Assembly: GCF_017873565.1 (NCBI RefSeq)
Contig: NZ_JAGGKH010000001.1
Span: 1 to 64,000, forward strand
DNA length: 64,000 bases
Reading direction: 5' to 3'
DNA from: Lederbergia galactosidilytica
GTDB taxonomy: Bacteria; Bacillota; Bacilli; Bacillales; Bacillaceae_C
A model generated the notes under the pieces. It saw only the letters and a program-made list of their open reading frames with translations, had not been told where the DNA came from and did no database searches. Shown one piece after another: positions 55,814-64,000 of the stretch (position 1 is the first letter of the stretch; each line of letters starts with the position of its first letter). The position numbers and the translations under genes were made by a program.

Positions 55814-56305
55814 ATGAGTCTCCTTAATAATTATCCACTTTGGATTGCGATTTCTGCCATTTTTTTCGCGCAGTTTGTCAAGGTCCCATTACAATTTATT
55901 ATGACTAGAAAACTAAATTGGAAATTACTTACTTCCACTGGGGGAATGCCTAGTTCCCATTCCGCGGGAGTGACGGCTTTAACGACTAGTGTGGCAATTG
56001 ATTCTGGCCTTGATTCCACCTTGTTTGCCATTTCTGCCGTTTTCGCCACAATTGTTATGTACGACGCGACAGGTGTTCGCCGACAAGCTGGTGAACAAGC
56101 AGCAGTCATTAATCGTTTACGAATTGATTTTCAAAAGATGATTTCTGATGTACATGCTTGGCAAGGTAGAACGGCTAAGCAGAAACAGGAGGAATTTCAA
56201 CATTTAAAGGAATTACTTGGCCATAAACCAGTGGAAGTATTCTTTGGTGGATTAACGGGGATTATATGGGCTATCGCCATTTATAATCTGTTTGAGTTAT
56301 TATAA
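55814..56305 (+). CDS. yuiD: DUF212 / VPR-like membrane protein (YuiD)
   Basis: A 163-residue divergent acid-phosphatase-like membrane protein (DUF212). FAQFVKVPLQF near residue 15, STGGMPSSHSAGVTALTT near 41-58 and MYDATGVRRQAGEQA near 85-99 are the family's conserved patches. B. subtilis YuiD is closely similar. The ATG at 55814 is chosen because AAAGG lies 9-10 bases upstream and the N-terminus then aligns with YuiD; earlier TTG and ATG codons lie in or before that site. Confidence 0.88.
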   Translation: MSLLNNYPLWIAISAIFFAQFVKVPLQFIMTRKLNWKLLTSTGGMPSSHSAGVTALTTSVAIDSGLDSTLFAISAVFATIVMYDATGVRRQAGEQAAVINRLRIDFQKMISDVHAWQGRTAKQKQEEFQHLKELLGHKPVEVFFGGLTGIIWAIAIYNLFELL

Positions 56306-56408
56306 AATAAAAAAATATCACTTGTAAAAGACATTACTGGAAATTATCGTACTCTTCAGACGCTCGTTTTCCCTACACTGCCTAAATCACCTACTATAGT
56401 TTTACTAA

Positions 56409-56456
56409 AAAAGGATCTGTCTTCCCCCTTTTTACGGGAAATGACAGATCCTTTTG
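56409..56456. terminator. Bidirectional terminator between yuiD and yuiC
   Basis: AAAGGATCTGTC pairs with GACAGATCCTTT; T-runs lie on both sides. It serves the convergent yuiD and yuiC genes. Confidence 0.75.
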
Positions 56457-56466
56457 CATATGAATT

Positions 56467-57159
56467 TTATTTATATTTTTTTAAGAAATTTTGGCGGAAT
56501 ACTTGAATCGCTTCTTCTTCATTCAAGGATTTTAAGGTTTCTTCCGTCAATTTCCCATCGCCTTCTTCAACAATAAATACTTCTACTGTTTGCTTTCCCC
56601 ATTCATTATAAACGTCATCTACTGTCTGATAATACAAATCAATTTTATTGCCCTTGATTTTTGACCCTGTATCCGCCACCACTCCATAGCCATAACCTGG
56701 AATAAATAAAATGGTCCCAAGTGGAAAGACATCTGTATCAGCCGCAATTGTAGAGTAGACATCTCTTTTTACCTGAACACCAGAATACGTAATACCATAC
56801 GAAGGATGATCTGGCTCTTTTCCTGTCGATTCTACCCCGGCCGTATAACCAGTTGCGACCACTTCTTTACTCGGATATTTCGACCAATCTTGCTTATCAA
56901 GGTCTTCTAACTGATGCAAATCCCTAAGAATATTTCCATGATATGTATCAGGTTCTTCACTTTCCTCTTCAATTTCATCTTCTATTTCTCTCATTGCTGA
57001 CATCGATTGCCCTCTGTATTCTTCAGGGCTAGGCGCTGATTGGGTTGTCCACATCATCGCTAATGATTTCATTTGTAAACCAGTTAAGAATTCAATTGTC
57101 GTGATCAGTGCTAATGAAAATAAAAGCACCATACATATTCTCTTAATAAATAATTTCAT
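56467..57159 (-). CDS. yuiC: 3D-domain cell-wall enzyme (YuiC)
   Basis: A 230-residue protein with an N-terminal membrane anchor or signal (residues 1-32), a Glu-rich linker (about 60-75) and a C-terminal 3D domain. The domain shows [40 protein letters not shown] and the third Asp in [12 protein letters not shown]. subtilis YuiC is a stationary-phase lytic transglycosylase of the Rpf/MltA-like fold. Ribosome site GAGAGGAG lies unusually far (about 13 bases) from the ATG. Confidence 0.88.
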   Translation of the reverse strand: MKLFIKRICMVLLFSLALITTIEFLTGLQMKSLAMMWTTQSAPSPEEYRGQSMSAMREIEDEIEEESEEPDTYHGNILRDLHQLEDLDKQDWSKYPSKEVVATGYTAGVESTGKEPDHPSYGITYSGVQVKRDVYSTIAADTDVFPLGTILFIPGYGYGVVADTGSKIKGNKIDLYYQTVDDVYNEWGKQTVEVFIVEEGDGKLTEETLKSLNEEEAIQVFRQNFLKKYK

Positions 57160-57275
57160 CTTTATTTCATAACACTCCTCTCAAACTATATCATTTCCCA
57201 GTTTGAGAGGTTTTAATCATAATATGGACAAAAGATGCAGTTCTAAAAATTGGTAAAAAACGCTAGAGCATTGTC

Positions 57276-59030
57276 TCAGCCCTTATTCGCACCGTTGAGT
57301 GAAGATTCTTTAGCTAGTAAAATCGTCATTTTTGTTCCCTTGCCAACAGAGGATTCTACCTGTATATCTCCACCATGCAACTCCACAATTCCCTTTGCAA
57401 TACTCATTCCCAATCCAAGTCCATCTTTTTTATCATTCGTATTAGTTCCACGATAATAACGATCAAATAAATTCTCAACGAATTCTTCATCCATCCCTTT
57501 CCCATCATCTTCTACTTGAATACGAACCAATTCATTATCAGACAAAATCCTGACCGTAACATGAGTATGCGGAGGATTATGTTTAATCGCATTATAAATC
57601 AGATTGTCTAACACTCTTGTAAACCACTTTGGATCCAATTTAATAAAGAGTTCTCGGCCGGTTCCTATAAAATTCAGGGAAAAGCGCGCAAGTGTGAGAT
57701 CTTCTTTGAATTTCCTCGTGGTTTTCTTCACATATTGATTTAACTCAATCTTTTGTTTCTCCAAATGGATTCCACTATTTTTCAGTTGAAAGACCAAAGA
57801 AAAATCATTGACTAACTGGAGGATATAGTCGCCTTTGTCACGAATCACTTTCCCGATTTCTTCCAGTTCCTGCGCAGAGAATTCGTATTTATTGCTTTCT
57901 AACATATGCCCATAACCTTGGATCGTTGAGAGGGGCGTACGCAGATCATGGGAAATTCCTGCCATCCATTCTTCTCTTGTCTGCTCAAGCCTATTCCTTT
58001 CCACCTCTGCTTGATTCAATTTTTCGGCCATCCGATAAAAGGATTGAAAAACCTCTTGATATAAGCGATAGCGGTATTTCGTTTTTCCTTTTTTCTTGAA
58101 CAAACGTTTCTTTTCTTTCTCTGTCAATACTTCATGATATTGTTGTTTTTCCATTCGTTCTAACCAATTGACAAACAAGATTAAAGGTCGTCCATAACGA
58201 TACCCATTCCAAACTGAAATAAGAATCGTGACAAGCAAGCTAACTAAAATAGAGATGATTAAAATTTGCATATCTTGATCGGAAAATAACCAAACCGGCT
58301 TCTGTCCTTCTTTACCAGGTAAATGCAGGACCCATGACACACCAGTAGCTGAATCATTATACACTTTTACATGTGTGGAATGCTTCCCGGGTTCATAGAT
58401 GCGCCCCATTAATTCCAAAGGATTCAATTTTTGATCTTCTTGCTTCCCGATCAGCTGAACCGATTCTCCCTTTTCAAAGATTTGCAAATATCCGTCCAAT
58501 TTCTGTAGCTCTGCTTTTAAAGCAGGTAAAGCATTTTCTGCCACTTTGCCATCTTGGCCAAACTTCGTAAACCATTCTTTTAACAATTCCTTATCATTGT
58601 GCTGGAAGCCAAAAAGATAATAATGTTTCCCATAATACCAAGAATCATAATAGGTTCGAACCGGATAATGCTCAATTTCTCGCGTTTCTTCAATAAAAAG
58701 TAGCTCATTCACCGTATAAGACGTTGGTAAGGTTTTGGGTGCATGATCAGAATAAATGACATGGCCGTCCTTATTAATAATTTGCACCCACATATCGTTT
58801 TCCGCTAATAAATCAGACCATTTTCGGTCTAGTTTGACTGTACCCTCTTCAAACACAGCAACAGTTGGAATCGCCTCGACAATACCATCAGCTGTATTCG
58901 TATTTAATTCATCTTTTGTTATTAAGTTAGCAACTAAAATAAGTAAAAAAACAAATAAAAAAAAGACCAAGATTAATAAAACGATAAACTGAAGTGAAAA
59001 ATGAAAGGCAATTCTTCTTTGTAGCTTCAT
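57276..59030 (-). CDS. Sensor histidine kinase
   Basis: A 584-residue membrane kinase. Transmembrane segments at about 10-35 and 252-272 bracket a large extracellular sensor of about 215 residues. The H box GISHDLRTPLSTIQGYGHML (about 356-375) holds the phosphorylated His; the N box DNLIYNAIKHNPP, G1 EDDGKGMD and GLGLGMSIAKGIVELHGG follow. It is encoded after, and overlaps by four bases, the gene for its response regulator. Stimulus unknown; the large extracellular domain suggests a cell-envelope signal. Confidence 0.9.
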   Translation of the reverse strand: MKLQRRIAFHFSLQFIVLLILVFFLFVFLLILVANLITKDELNTNTADGIVEAIPTVAVFEEGTVKLDRKWSDLLAENDMWVQIINKDGHVIYSDHAPKTLPTSYTVNELLFIEETREIEHYPVRTYYDSWYYGKHYYLFGFQHNDKELLKEWFTKFGQDGKVAENALPALKAELQKLDGYLQIFEKGESVQLIGKQEDQKLNPLELMGRIYEPGKHSTHVKVYNDSATGVSWVLHLPGKEGQKPVWLFSDQDMQILIISILVSLLVTILISVWNGYRYGRPLILFVNWLERMEKQQYHEVLTEKEKKRLFKKKGKTKYRYRLYQEVFQSFYRMAEKLNQAEVERNRLEQTREEWMAGISHDLRTPLSTIQGYGHMLESNKYEFSAQELEEIGKVIRDKGDYILQLVNDFSLVFQLKNSGIHLEKQKIELNQYVKKTTRKFKEDLTLARFSLNFIGTGRELFIKLDPKWFTRVLDNLIYNAIKHNPPHTHVTVRILSDNELVRIQVEDDGKGMDEEFVENLFDRYYRGTNTNDKKDGLGLGMSIAKGIVELHGGDIQVESSVGKGTKMTILLAKESSLNGANKG

Positions 59031-59740
59031 GATTGAGTTTCCTTCACCAGTTTATAACCGAGCCCTCGAACAGTGAGGAGGAAGATTGGATTGCTAGGGT
59101 CTGGTTCAATCCGCTCACGAATTCTGCGAATATGAACCATCACTGTATTATCATCAGCCATATGCTCATAACCCCACACCGCTGTAAAAAGTTGTTCCTT
59201 TGATAAAACTCGGTTTGGATGTTTACAAAAATAAAGTAATAATAAATAAACTTGTGCTGGACATGGCACGACCTTCCCATTGACAATTAGATCCCCTGTT
59301 TCTTCATCCAAGATAAAATGGCCAAAATCATGTCGCTTTTTATGATGCCGAATAGGAGAGGTACGTGCATCTAGTTTTCTTCTTAATTGGGCTTTAATGC
59401 GAGCAACAATTTCCAGCGGATTAAATGGCTTTGTCACATAATCATCTCCGCCTTTATCAAATCCTGTTAAAACATCAAAATCTGTTACCCTTGCCGTTAA
59501 AAATAAAATATATGCATCAGAATACTCGCGAATCTTTTCACATAAATCAAAACCATTTGCATCAGGAAGCATGACATCAAGCACAATAAAATCGATTGCT
59601 TCTTTGCGCACCCACCCCATTGCTTCCTCGCCTGTCTCTGCTTTATATATATGGGTAAATCCTTCTTTTCTTAATACCATTTCAACCATCTGCATGATTG
59701 CGACTTCATCATCCACTAATAAAATCGAACTATCCTTCAT
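59027..59740 (-). CDS. OmpR-family response regulator
   Basis: A 237-residue regulator. The receiver domain (about 1-125) has the acidic pair in LLVDDE, phospho-acceptor Asp in VLDVMLPDANG and Lys in VTKPFNP. The C-terminal winged-helix domain has LLLLYFCKHPNRVLSKEQL, VWGYEHMADDNTVMVHIRRI and VRGLGYKLV. The start at 59740 is chosen because AGAGGAGTG lies 6-9 bases upstream. Its stop overlaps the kinase start (TGA/ATG), so the two form a co-translated pair. A DUF418 gene is divergent upstream. Confidence 0.92.
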   Translation of the reverse strand: MKDSSILLVDDEVAIMQMVEMVLRKEGFTHIYKAETGEEAMGWVRKEAIDFIVLDVMLPDANGFDLCEKIREYSDAYILFLTARVTDFDVLTGFDKGGDDYVTKPFNPLEIVARIKAQLRRKLDARTSPIRHHKKRHDFGHFILDEETGDLIVNGKVVPCPAQVYLLLLYFCKHPNRVLSKEQLFTAVWGYEHMADDNTVMVHIRRIRERIEPDPSNPIFLLTVRGLGYKLVKETQS

Positions 59741-59895
59741 AAGCCTCACTCCTCTTTCCAATCGTAGCATAAGAACCTTTCTAACAGTTAAACAAGTTAT
59801 CGGGAAAATTAAGGCAATCGTAAGGTTTAGGTTGCTTCCTAGTTAATTCCTTTTTATATAATAAAACCATCATCAAACATCAAGGGAGATTTATC

Positions 59896-61095
59896 ATGGA
59901 AAATAAAAAGATCAGGGTTCAAGCTATTGATGGGATTCGTGGATTTAGCTTGTTAGGGATTTTATTAGCAAATTTGCTTATTTTTCAGTATGGCTTTTGG
60001 GGAAAAGATGAAATGGCATTCTTCTCTCTTTCCTCTGCGGATTCCTTTATGAATTCCTTTTTACGAATTTTCGTGGAAGAAAGTTTTATGCCAATTTTCA
60101 CCTTTCTATTTGGCTACTCAATGATTATGCTGAAAGATAGTTTGGAAGCAAAAGGGCTTAAGGTAAAAAGATATTTTGTCCGCAGAGCTATATTTTTGCT
60201 TGTGCTAGGTGGCTTACATGCAACATTTTTATGGGAAGGGGATATTTTAACTTTTTATGGGATGATGAGTTTTTTCCTTTTACTATTTCTTAAACGAAAG
60301 CAAACAACGATTCTTGTATGGGGGATTCTGCTTTCTAGTTTATTAGTCTTAATTTTAGGAGCTAGTGCTATTGTTGGTGACGAGGAAGTAGAACTTATTT
60401 CTCCACAAAACTTAGCTACATATATTGAAAAAACAAATGATATTTACGGTACAGGCACCTATCAAGAAATCACATACCACCGTAATAATGAAGACCCTTT
60501 AGGGGATGAAGCTTACCTCTTTATCGTTGCAGTTTTATTTTCGCCAATTTTCACTGCACCAATGTTTCTATTTGGCATGTATGCAGCAAAACGAAAACTC
60601 TTTTTCAATCCATTAAGGGAAAAAAAGCTTTACCAATATGCGGCAGCCATTTTGATTCCTATTGGGCTCGCCTTAAAAACGATTAATCACCTCTTCCCAG
60701 AATCAAGCTGGGCTGAATTAGCGATTACTGTTGGCGGACCATTGCTTGCAGTCGGCTATATTTTCGGTATGGCACTTCTATACTGTCAAAATGGGTCAAA
60801 AGAGCTTCGCAAGCTATTTGAAAGTGTCGGAAAATTGTCTATGACGAATTATATTTTGCAAACAGTGATTTGTACGACCATTTTCTATGGCTATGGTCTT
60901 GGACAATTTACTAAAATGGGGATCGGCTTTAGTATCCTTGTTGGTCTTGCCATTTTCGGCTTGCAAATGTGTATAAGTCGCTATTATTTAACCCATTTCC
61001 GTTCTGGTCCACTCGAAAAAGTGAATCGCATTTGGACTTATTTTTCTTGGAGCGGGAGACCGAGGAAACGTAAAAAGAAAATGAAAGCCGCTTAA
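59896..61095 (+). CDS. DUF418 family membrane protein
   Basis: A 399-residue protein with about ten membrane segments. The N-terminal motif QAIDGIRGFSLLGILLANLL (about 9-28) and the C-terminal DUF418 domain (GKLSMTNYILQTVICT near 320, ending in a basic tail) are typical of the YeiB/YxaH group. Function unknown; related to acyltransferase 3-like or heparan N-acetyltransferase-like folds. CAAGGGAG lies 8 bases before the ATG. It diverges from the two-component genes and may be their target, which is inference from position only. Confidence 0.85.
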   Translation: MENKKIRVQAIDGIRGFSLLGILLANLLIFQYGFWGKDEMAFFSLSSADSFMNSFLRIFVEESFMPIFTFLFGYSMIMLKDSLEAKGLKVKRYFVRRAIFLLVLGGLHATFLWEGDILTFYGMMSFFLLLFLKRKQTTILVWGILLSSLLVLILGASAIVGDEEVELISPQNLATYIEKTNDIYGTGTYQEITYHRNNEDPLGDEAYLFIVAVLFSPIFTAPMFLFGMYAAKRKLFFNPLREKKLYQYAAAILIPIGLALKTINHLFPESSWAELAITVGGPLLAVGYIFGMALLYCQNGSKELRKLFESVGKLSMTNYILQTVICTTIFYGYGLGQFTKMGIGFSILVGLAIFGLQMCISRYYLTHFRSGPLEKVNRIWTYFSWSGRPRKRKKKMKAA

Positions 61096-61524
61096 AATAC
61101 AAGGGATAACGTCATTGTGGAAAAACAGAAAAATTTCTAATCAGGATGGGACTTCCCAAAAGTCAAAATCGCCTGCATGATCTACAGGACGTAGGTCATG
61201 CAGGCATTATGTCGTACAGGATCTTTTTGTTGTGAGCCTGCCGCTGGATAAGCGCATTTAACTTGACCTTATGCTCCAACCTTAGGCTAACATAAAATTG
61301 GTCATAAAGGTGTTAGGATGTGCAAGGTTGTATTAGTCCAGATGCCACAACAGGACATTGCGCTTTGAGCCTGCCGCTTGATGAGCGCGAACGACCTTTA
61401 AGCCTTCTTGAGGTCTTCAGCCATTATTACTTCTCGTTGGCCCGTTGCTTTTTGGTTATGTAAAATCTTATTGGACAACATCCTATTAATGAAATTGTTT
61501 ATTATTTAAGAGGGAGATGAATAG
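61096..61524. repeat. Repeat-rich intergenic region with AGGAC-core hairpin
   Basis: GCCTGCATGATCTAC (61171-61185), AGGAC, and GTAGGTCATGCAGGC (61191-61205) form a hairpin paired at 14 of 15 positions. A 22-base direct repeat GAGCCTGCCGCTKGATRAGC lies at 61234-61255 and 61367-61388. ACAGGATC and ACAGGACA motifs precede each repeat. No gene. Confidence 0.65.
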
Positions 61525-62044
61525 GTGAATACTGACTCTATATCTATAAGAAAAATGAAGCATAGTGATTTTGGAATAATGGCGCAATGGTTGAGTACAA
61601 AAGAGGTGAAGAATTTTATGGAGATATAAATTCCCCTTTTACATTGCAACAGGTTAAGGATAAATATGAACCAAGAGGAACTGGAGCAATTCCCGTTATT
61701 CCATATATCGCCGAGTTAGATCACACCCCTATAGGTTTTATGCAACAGTATCGGTTAAGTGAGGTAGAACAAGAAGAATTTGGCTATCGCGCAAATCTCA
61801 CTATATATGGAATTGATCAATTTATTGGTTTTCCTAAACTAAACTTTTTAACAGAGGAATTGGAACACTAATGGTGAAGAAATTTATTAATTATATAGCA
61901 CAACAGCCAAATGTCGATCTTATTATTTTAGATACCGATGTGTCTAATATTAGAGCTATAAAATGTTATGAAAAATGTGGGTTTATTAAAAAGAAGAAAA
62001 TTAATAAGGGGGCCAATTGGTTAATGGAATATAAAATTAGTTAA
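61525..62044 (+). pseudogene. AAC(6')-like GNAT acetyltransferase, frameshifted
   Basis: GTG at 61525 (GGGAG 8-9 bases upstream) opens MNTDSISIRKMKHSDFGIMA, shifts near 61610 to INSPFTLQQVKDKYEPRGTG, PVIPYIAELDHTPIGFMQQY and YGIDQFIGFP, and shifts again near 61855 to GIGTLMVKKFINYI, NIRAIKCYEKCGFIKKK and a stop at 62044. Order and motifs match AAC(6')-type aminoglycoside or related GNAT acetyltransferases of about 175 residues. At least two indels inactivate it. Confidence 0.7.
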
Positions 62045-62272
62045 AATAAAAAACGGGGCCGCTATTGCCATTGCAGCCTAGCCTACATTTGATAAAGCCT
62101 TTTGCTCCCCCATTCACATCAAAAAATAGGATTTTAAAAGGATCAATTAGCCCTTTGCAGTCCGTTTATTTGCTTATCCAACTGCGATCTAAGCGTTAGT
62201 CAAATTCTTACTCGTCGGCTATTCTCTAGCTATCTTATAATCTCAAGTGCTAGAAAAATACTAGTAGCTGGT
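62045..62272. other. Intergenic, 230 bases
   Basis: No gene. Opens with AT-rich sequence after the pseudogene; nothing recognised. Confidence 0.3.
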
Positions 62273-62355
62273 TTATGAATGAACGGATGTAGGCATAACA
62301 ATAAATCGCTATACCATCCTGACCATCAGTTTAATAGGCCTCCGTTCATTCATAA
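62273..62355. repeat. 15-base perfect inverted repeat around 53 bases
   Basis: TTATGAATGAACGGA (62273-62287) and TCCGTTCATTCATAA (62341-62355) are perfect inverses. It ends two bases before the yuiB stop. No T-run, so it could be an mRNA 3'-end structure or a small mobile element. Confidence 0.6.
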
Positions 62356-62357
62356 TA

Positions 62358-62684
62358 TTAAAACATTCGGTAGCCTTTTGCCCTGAGTATCCGCATCGTA
62401 AAACCGGATAAAATCGCCCCAACAAGTCCAGCACAAAGTATCGTAATATCAGCTGGTGCTAGATTTGCCAAATTCTTCCCTAATTGTGAGAAAGCTGTTT
62501 TACTATTAGTGAAATATTGACTAATTGGCAATGTATTTATAATCAATAAGGCGATAATCGGATAGACAAGGGCCATTACCCACGTCATACGCAAAAGCAT
62601 ATTTAGGATAAATCCAATCCCAAAAAAGAGAACAAAGAAAAGTAACATTGAAATAATTAACACTGGCAAACTCATGGATGGCAC
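62358..62684 (-). CDS. yuiB: YuiB-like membrane protein
   Basis: A 108-residue protein with three membrane segments (LVLIISMLLFFVLFFGIGFIL-like in 5-30, TWVMALVYPIIALLII, and a C-terminal one) and the end ADITILCAGLVGAILSGFTM, RILRAKGYRMF, matching B. subtilis YuiB in length and wording. Function unknown; next to the NADH dehydrogenase gene as in B. subtilis. The start is GTG at 62684, with GGGGGAA 8 bases upstream. Confidence 0.85.
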   Translation of the reverse strand: MPSMSLPVLIISMLLFFVLFFGIGFILNMLLRMTWVMALVYPIIALLIINTLPISQYFTNSKTAFSQLGKNLANLAPADITILCAGLVGAILSGFTMRILRAKGYRMF

Positions 62685-62860
62685 AGATATTTCCCCCTTA
62701 TTTTACACTATATTTCAGTTTACTGAATCTAGCAAAACGCGTCAATTGGAATTACTTCCAAAATCGCATAAGCGAAAAATATCGTACGATTTTGGTCACA
62801 GGATAGAGGATTTTTTGGAATGGCTTAATAGAATGGAATAAAGGATAGTGATTTTAACAA

Positions 62861-62898
62861 AGAAAAGGCAGAAGCACGCTAGCATTCTGCCCTTTTCC
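62861..62898 (-). terminator. Terminator of yumB
   Basis: GGCAGAA and TTCTGCC arms followed by TTTTC on the minus strand, a few bases after the yumB stop. No yuiA-like gene was found between yuiB and yumB. Confidence 0.7.
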
Positions 62899-62905
62899 TT
62901 TTTGC

Positions 62906-64000
62906 TTATTTAAATACGTTAAATTTACCTTTTTTCATTGTTAGTGGTACTCCACCAATCATCAGCAATGCACGGTTATCAATCATCTTCTTCATGAAAG
63001 AAGCTTTTGTTCCAGTTACCTTTTTACCAAAGACAACACCAATTGCATCATCATCACCAAGAGAGCATACTGTTCCTTTGTTATCGAAGCTGAATGACTG
63101 AAGATCTGAATTCCCGCTGATCAGTTTTGCCAGATTGCTTGCTAACAATTCTCCCTGTTGCATTGAGATTTGCGCAGTTGGTGGGAATGGACGATTAATT
63201 TCTTCGTTGATAATCAAAGCACAGTCACCAATGATAAAGATATCTTCATATCCTGGTGCACGCAAATACGGATCTACTTTGACACGGCCACGCATATTTT
63301 CAAATCCAGATTCTTCAATAATCGGATTTCCTCGAACCCCGGCAGCCCATACAACTGTTTGAGCTTTAATTTCTTCTGTCTCGTCCTCACCTTTTGCTAC
63401 GATGATTCCTTCTGGTGTCGCTTCTTTAATGGCTGTTCCAATACGGAATTCAACACCTTTTTTCTGTAGGTTTGCCATCGCATATTGGACAAGCTCTGGA
63501 TCAAATCCTGGTAAAGCAGATGGAGCAGCTTCTACACAAATGATTTTGACTAGTTTTTGATCAATATCATATTCTTTGCAAAGCTCAGGAATACGATTAC
63601 CAAGTTCACCCAAAAACTCAATTCCTGTAAACCCTGCGCCACCGACTACGATCGTTAAGCGTTCTGGGTCTTTTTCTCCCTCTACTTTATACGTCGCAAA
63701 TTGGTATTCAATATGCTCGCGAATTTGTCTAGCTGCATTCACGTTCACAATTGAAAAAGCATATTTGTCTAAGCCTTGAATACCGAATGTTTCAGGAGCC
63801 GCACCAAGAGCGACAACTAAATAATCATAAGAAAGTTCTTCATCTTCTAGGATCACTTTTTTCGCTTCGGGCTCAATTTTAGTTACAGTCTTTTGGATAA
63901 AATTTACTTTCCCTGGATTAATCACGTTTGAAATATCATAGCGCACTCGATCATGATGAAGTGTTCCAGCAGAAGCTTCATGAAGCCATGTTGTTTCATA
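62906..64000 (-). CDS. yumB: Type II NADH dehydrogenase-like protein, 5' end outside window
   Basis: A partial frame of 364 residues, open to the right edge. It opens at the edge with [20 protein letters not shown], a phrase found about 50 residues into such proteins, so the start codon and the first FAD motif are missing here. Visible are [17 protein letters not shown], the NADH fold [27 protein letters not shown] and the second FAD part FIIGDCALI, then [18 protein letters not shown]. It should oxidise NADH and reduce menaquinone at the membrane without pumping protons. Matches B. subtilis YumB in family and place. Confidence 0.92.
   Translation of the reverse strand, partial: YETTWLHEASAGTLHHDRVRYDISNVINPGKVNFIQKTVTKIEPEAKKVILEDEELSYDYLVVALGAAPETFGIQGLDKYAFSIVNVNAARQIREHIEYQFATYKVEGEKDPERLTIVVGGAGFTGIEFLGELGNRIPELCKEYDIDQKLVKIICVEAAPSALPGFDPELVQYAMANLQKKGVEFRIGTAIKEATPEGIIVAKGEDETEEIKAQTVVWAAGVRGNPIIEESGFENMRGRVKVDPYLRAPGYEDIFIIGDCALIINEEINRPFPPTAQISMQQGELLASNLAKLISGNSDLQSFSFDNKGTVCSLGDDDAIGVVFGKKVTGTKASFMKKMIDNRALLMIGGVPLTMKKGKFNVFK

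Overview
The window reads as chromosomal DNA of a low-GC, endospore-forming member of the Bacillaceae. From about 32 kb to the right edge it carries the block known from Bacillus subtilis as the yug/mrp/yui/yum region (pgi, yugI, yugF, patB, kapB, mrpABCDEFG, yuxO, yuiF, pepA, yuiD, yuiC, yuiB, yumB). The left part holds spore-surface-like cysteine-rich genes, a muramidase and many decayed insertion sequences. Assignments come from reading the proteins by eye; no database search was run.

Layout. 1-260: leader and tandem promoters of an rRNA operon running off the left edge on the minus strand. 0.4-1.7 kb: a small membrane protein, an MgtC-family protein and tRNA-Ala(GGC). 1.8-5.2 kb: YolD and DUF3231 remnants, then an intact three-gene minus-strand cassette (DnaD-like protein, DnaB-like helicase, unknown protein). 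6-8.5 kb: stress-type small membrane proteins and a GH25-LysM muramidase. 8.6-9.7 kb: a shattered SunS-like glycosyltransferase gene. 10-19.3 kb: an island of putative spore coat or exosporium genes. Five copies of one roughly 85-bp upstream cassette lie here, each ending in a palindrome around AAAGCTGGCCAGCTTT; three precede intact genes, one a dead gene and one no gene. They are interleaved with a yjbE/terC-type gene and three broken IS elements. 19.4-25.3 kb: a degenerate tRNA-Gln, another broken transposase, a DUF421 protein, a frameshifted DUF3231 gene and a MITE-like element. 25.9-28 kb: a PfeT/ZosA-type P1B-4 ATPase behind Fur-like and PerR-like boxes. 28.4-32 kb: an intact DUF3231 gene, a frameshifted coat-like gene and a frameshifted DUF1646 transporter.

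32-64 kb is compact and largely intact: central metabolism (pgi, glutamate dehydrogenase, PatB), periplasm-side SodC, PpiB, an SDR oxidoreductase, KapB (no kinB beside it), an MFS exporter, the complete seven-gene Mrp Na+/H+ antiporter operon, thioesterase YuxO, transporter YuiF, leucyl aminopeptidase, YuiD, the 3D-domain protein YuiC, a two-component system, a DUF418 protein, an AAC(6')-like pseudogene, YuiB and the start-truncated NADH dehydrogenase YumB.

The most distinctive part is the 10-19 kb island plus the 30.1 kb gene. One short acidic/arginine leader (Y-x-E-D-E-Y-F-Q-G) is joined to different C-terminal domains, and a Cys-containing domain recurs in four genes. This looks like a spore-surface family that diversifies by duplication, module exchange and loss. 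Many single-base frameshifts sit in short homopolymers, so some apparent pseudogenes could be sequencing errors.
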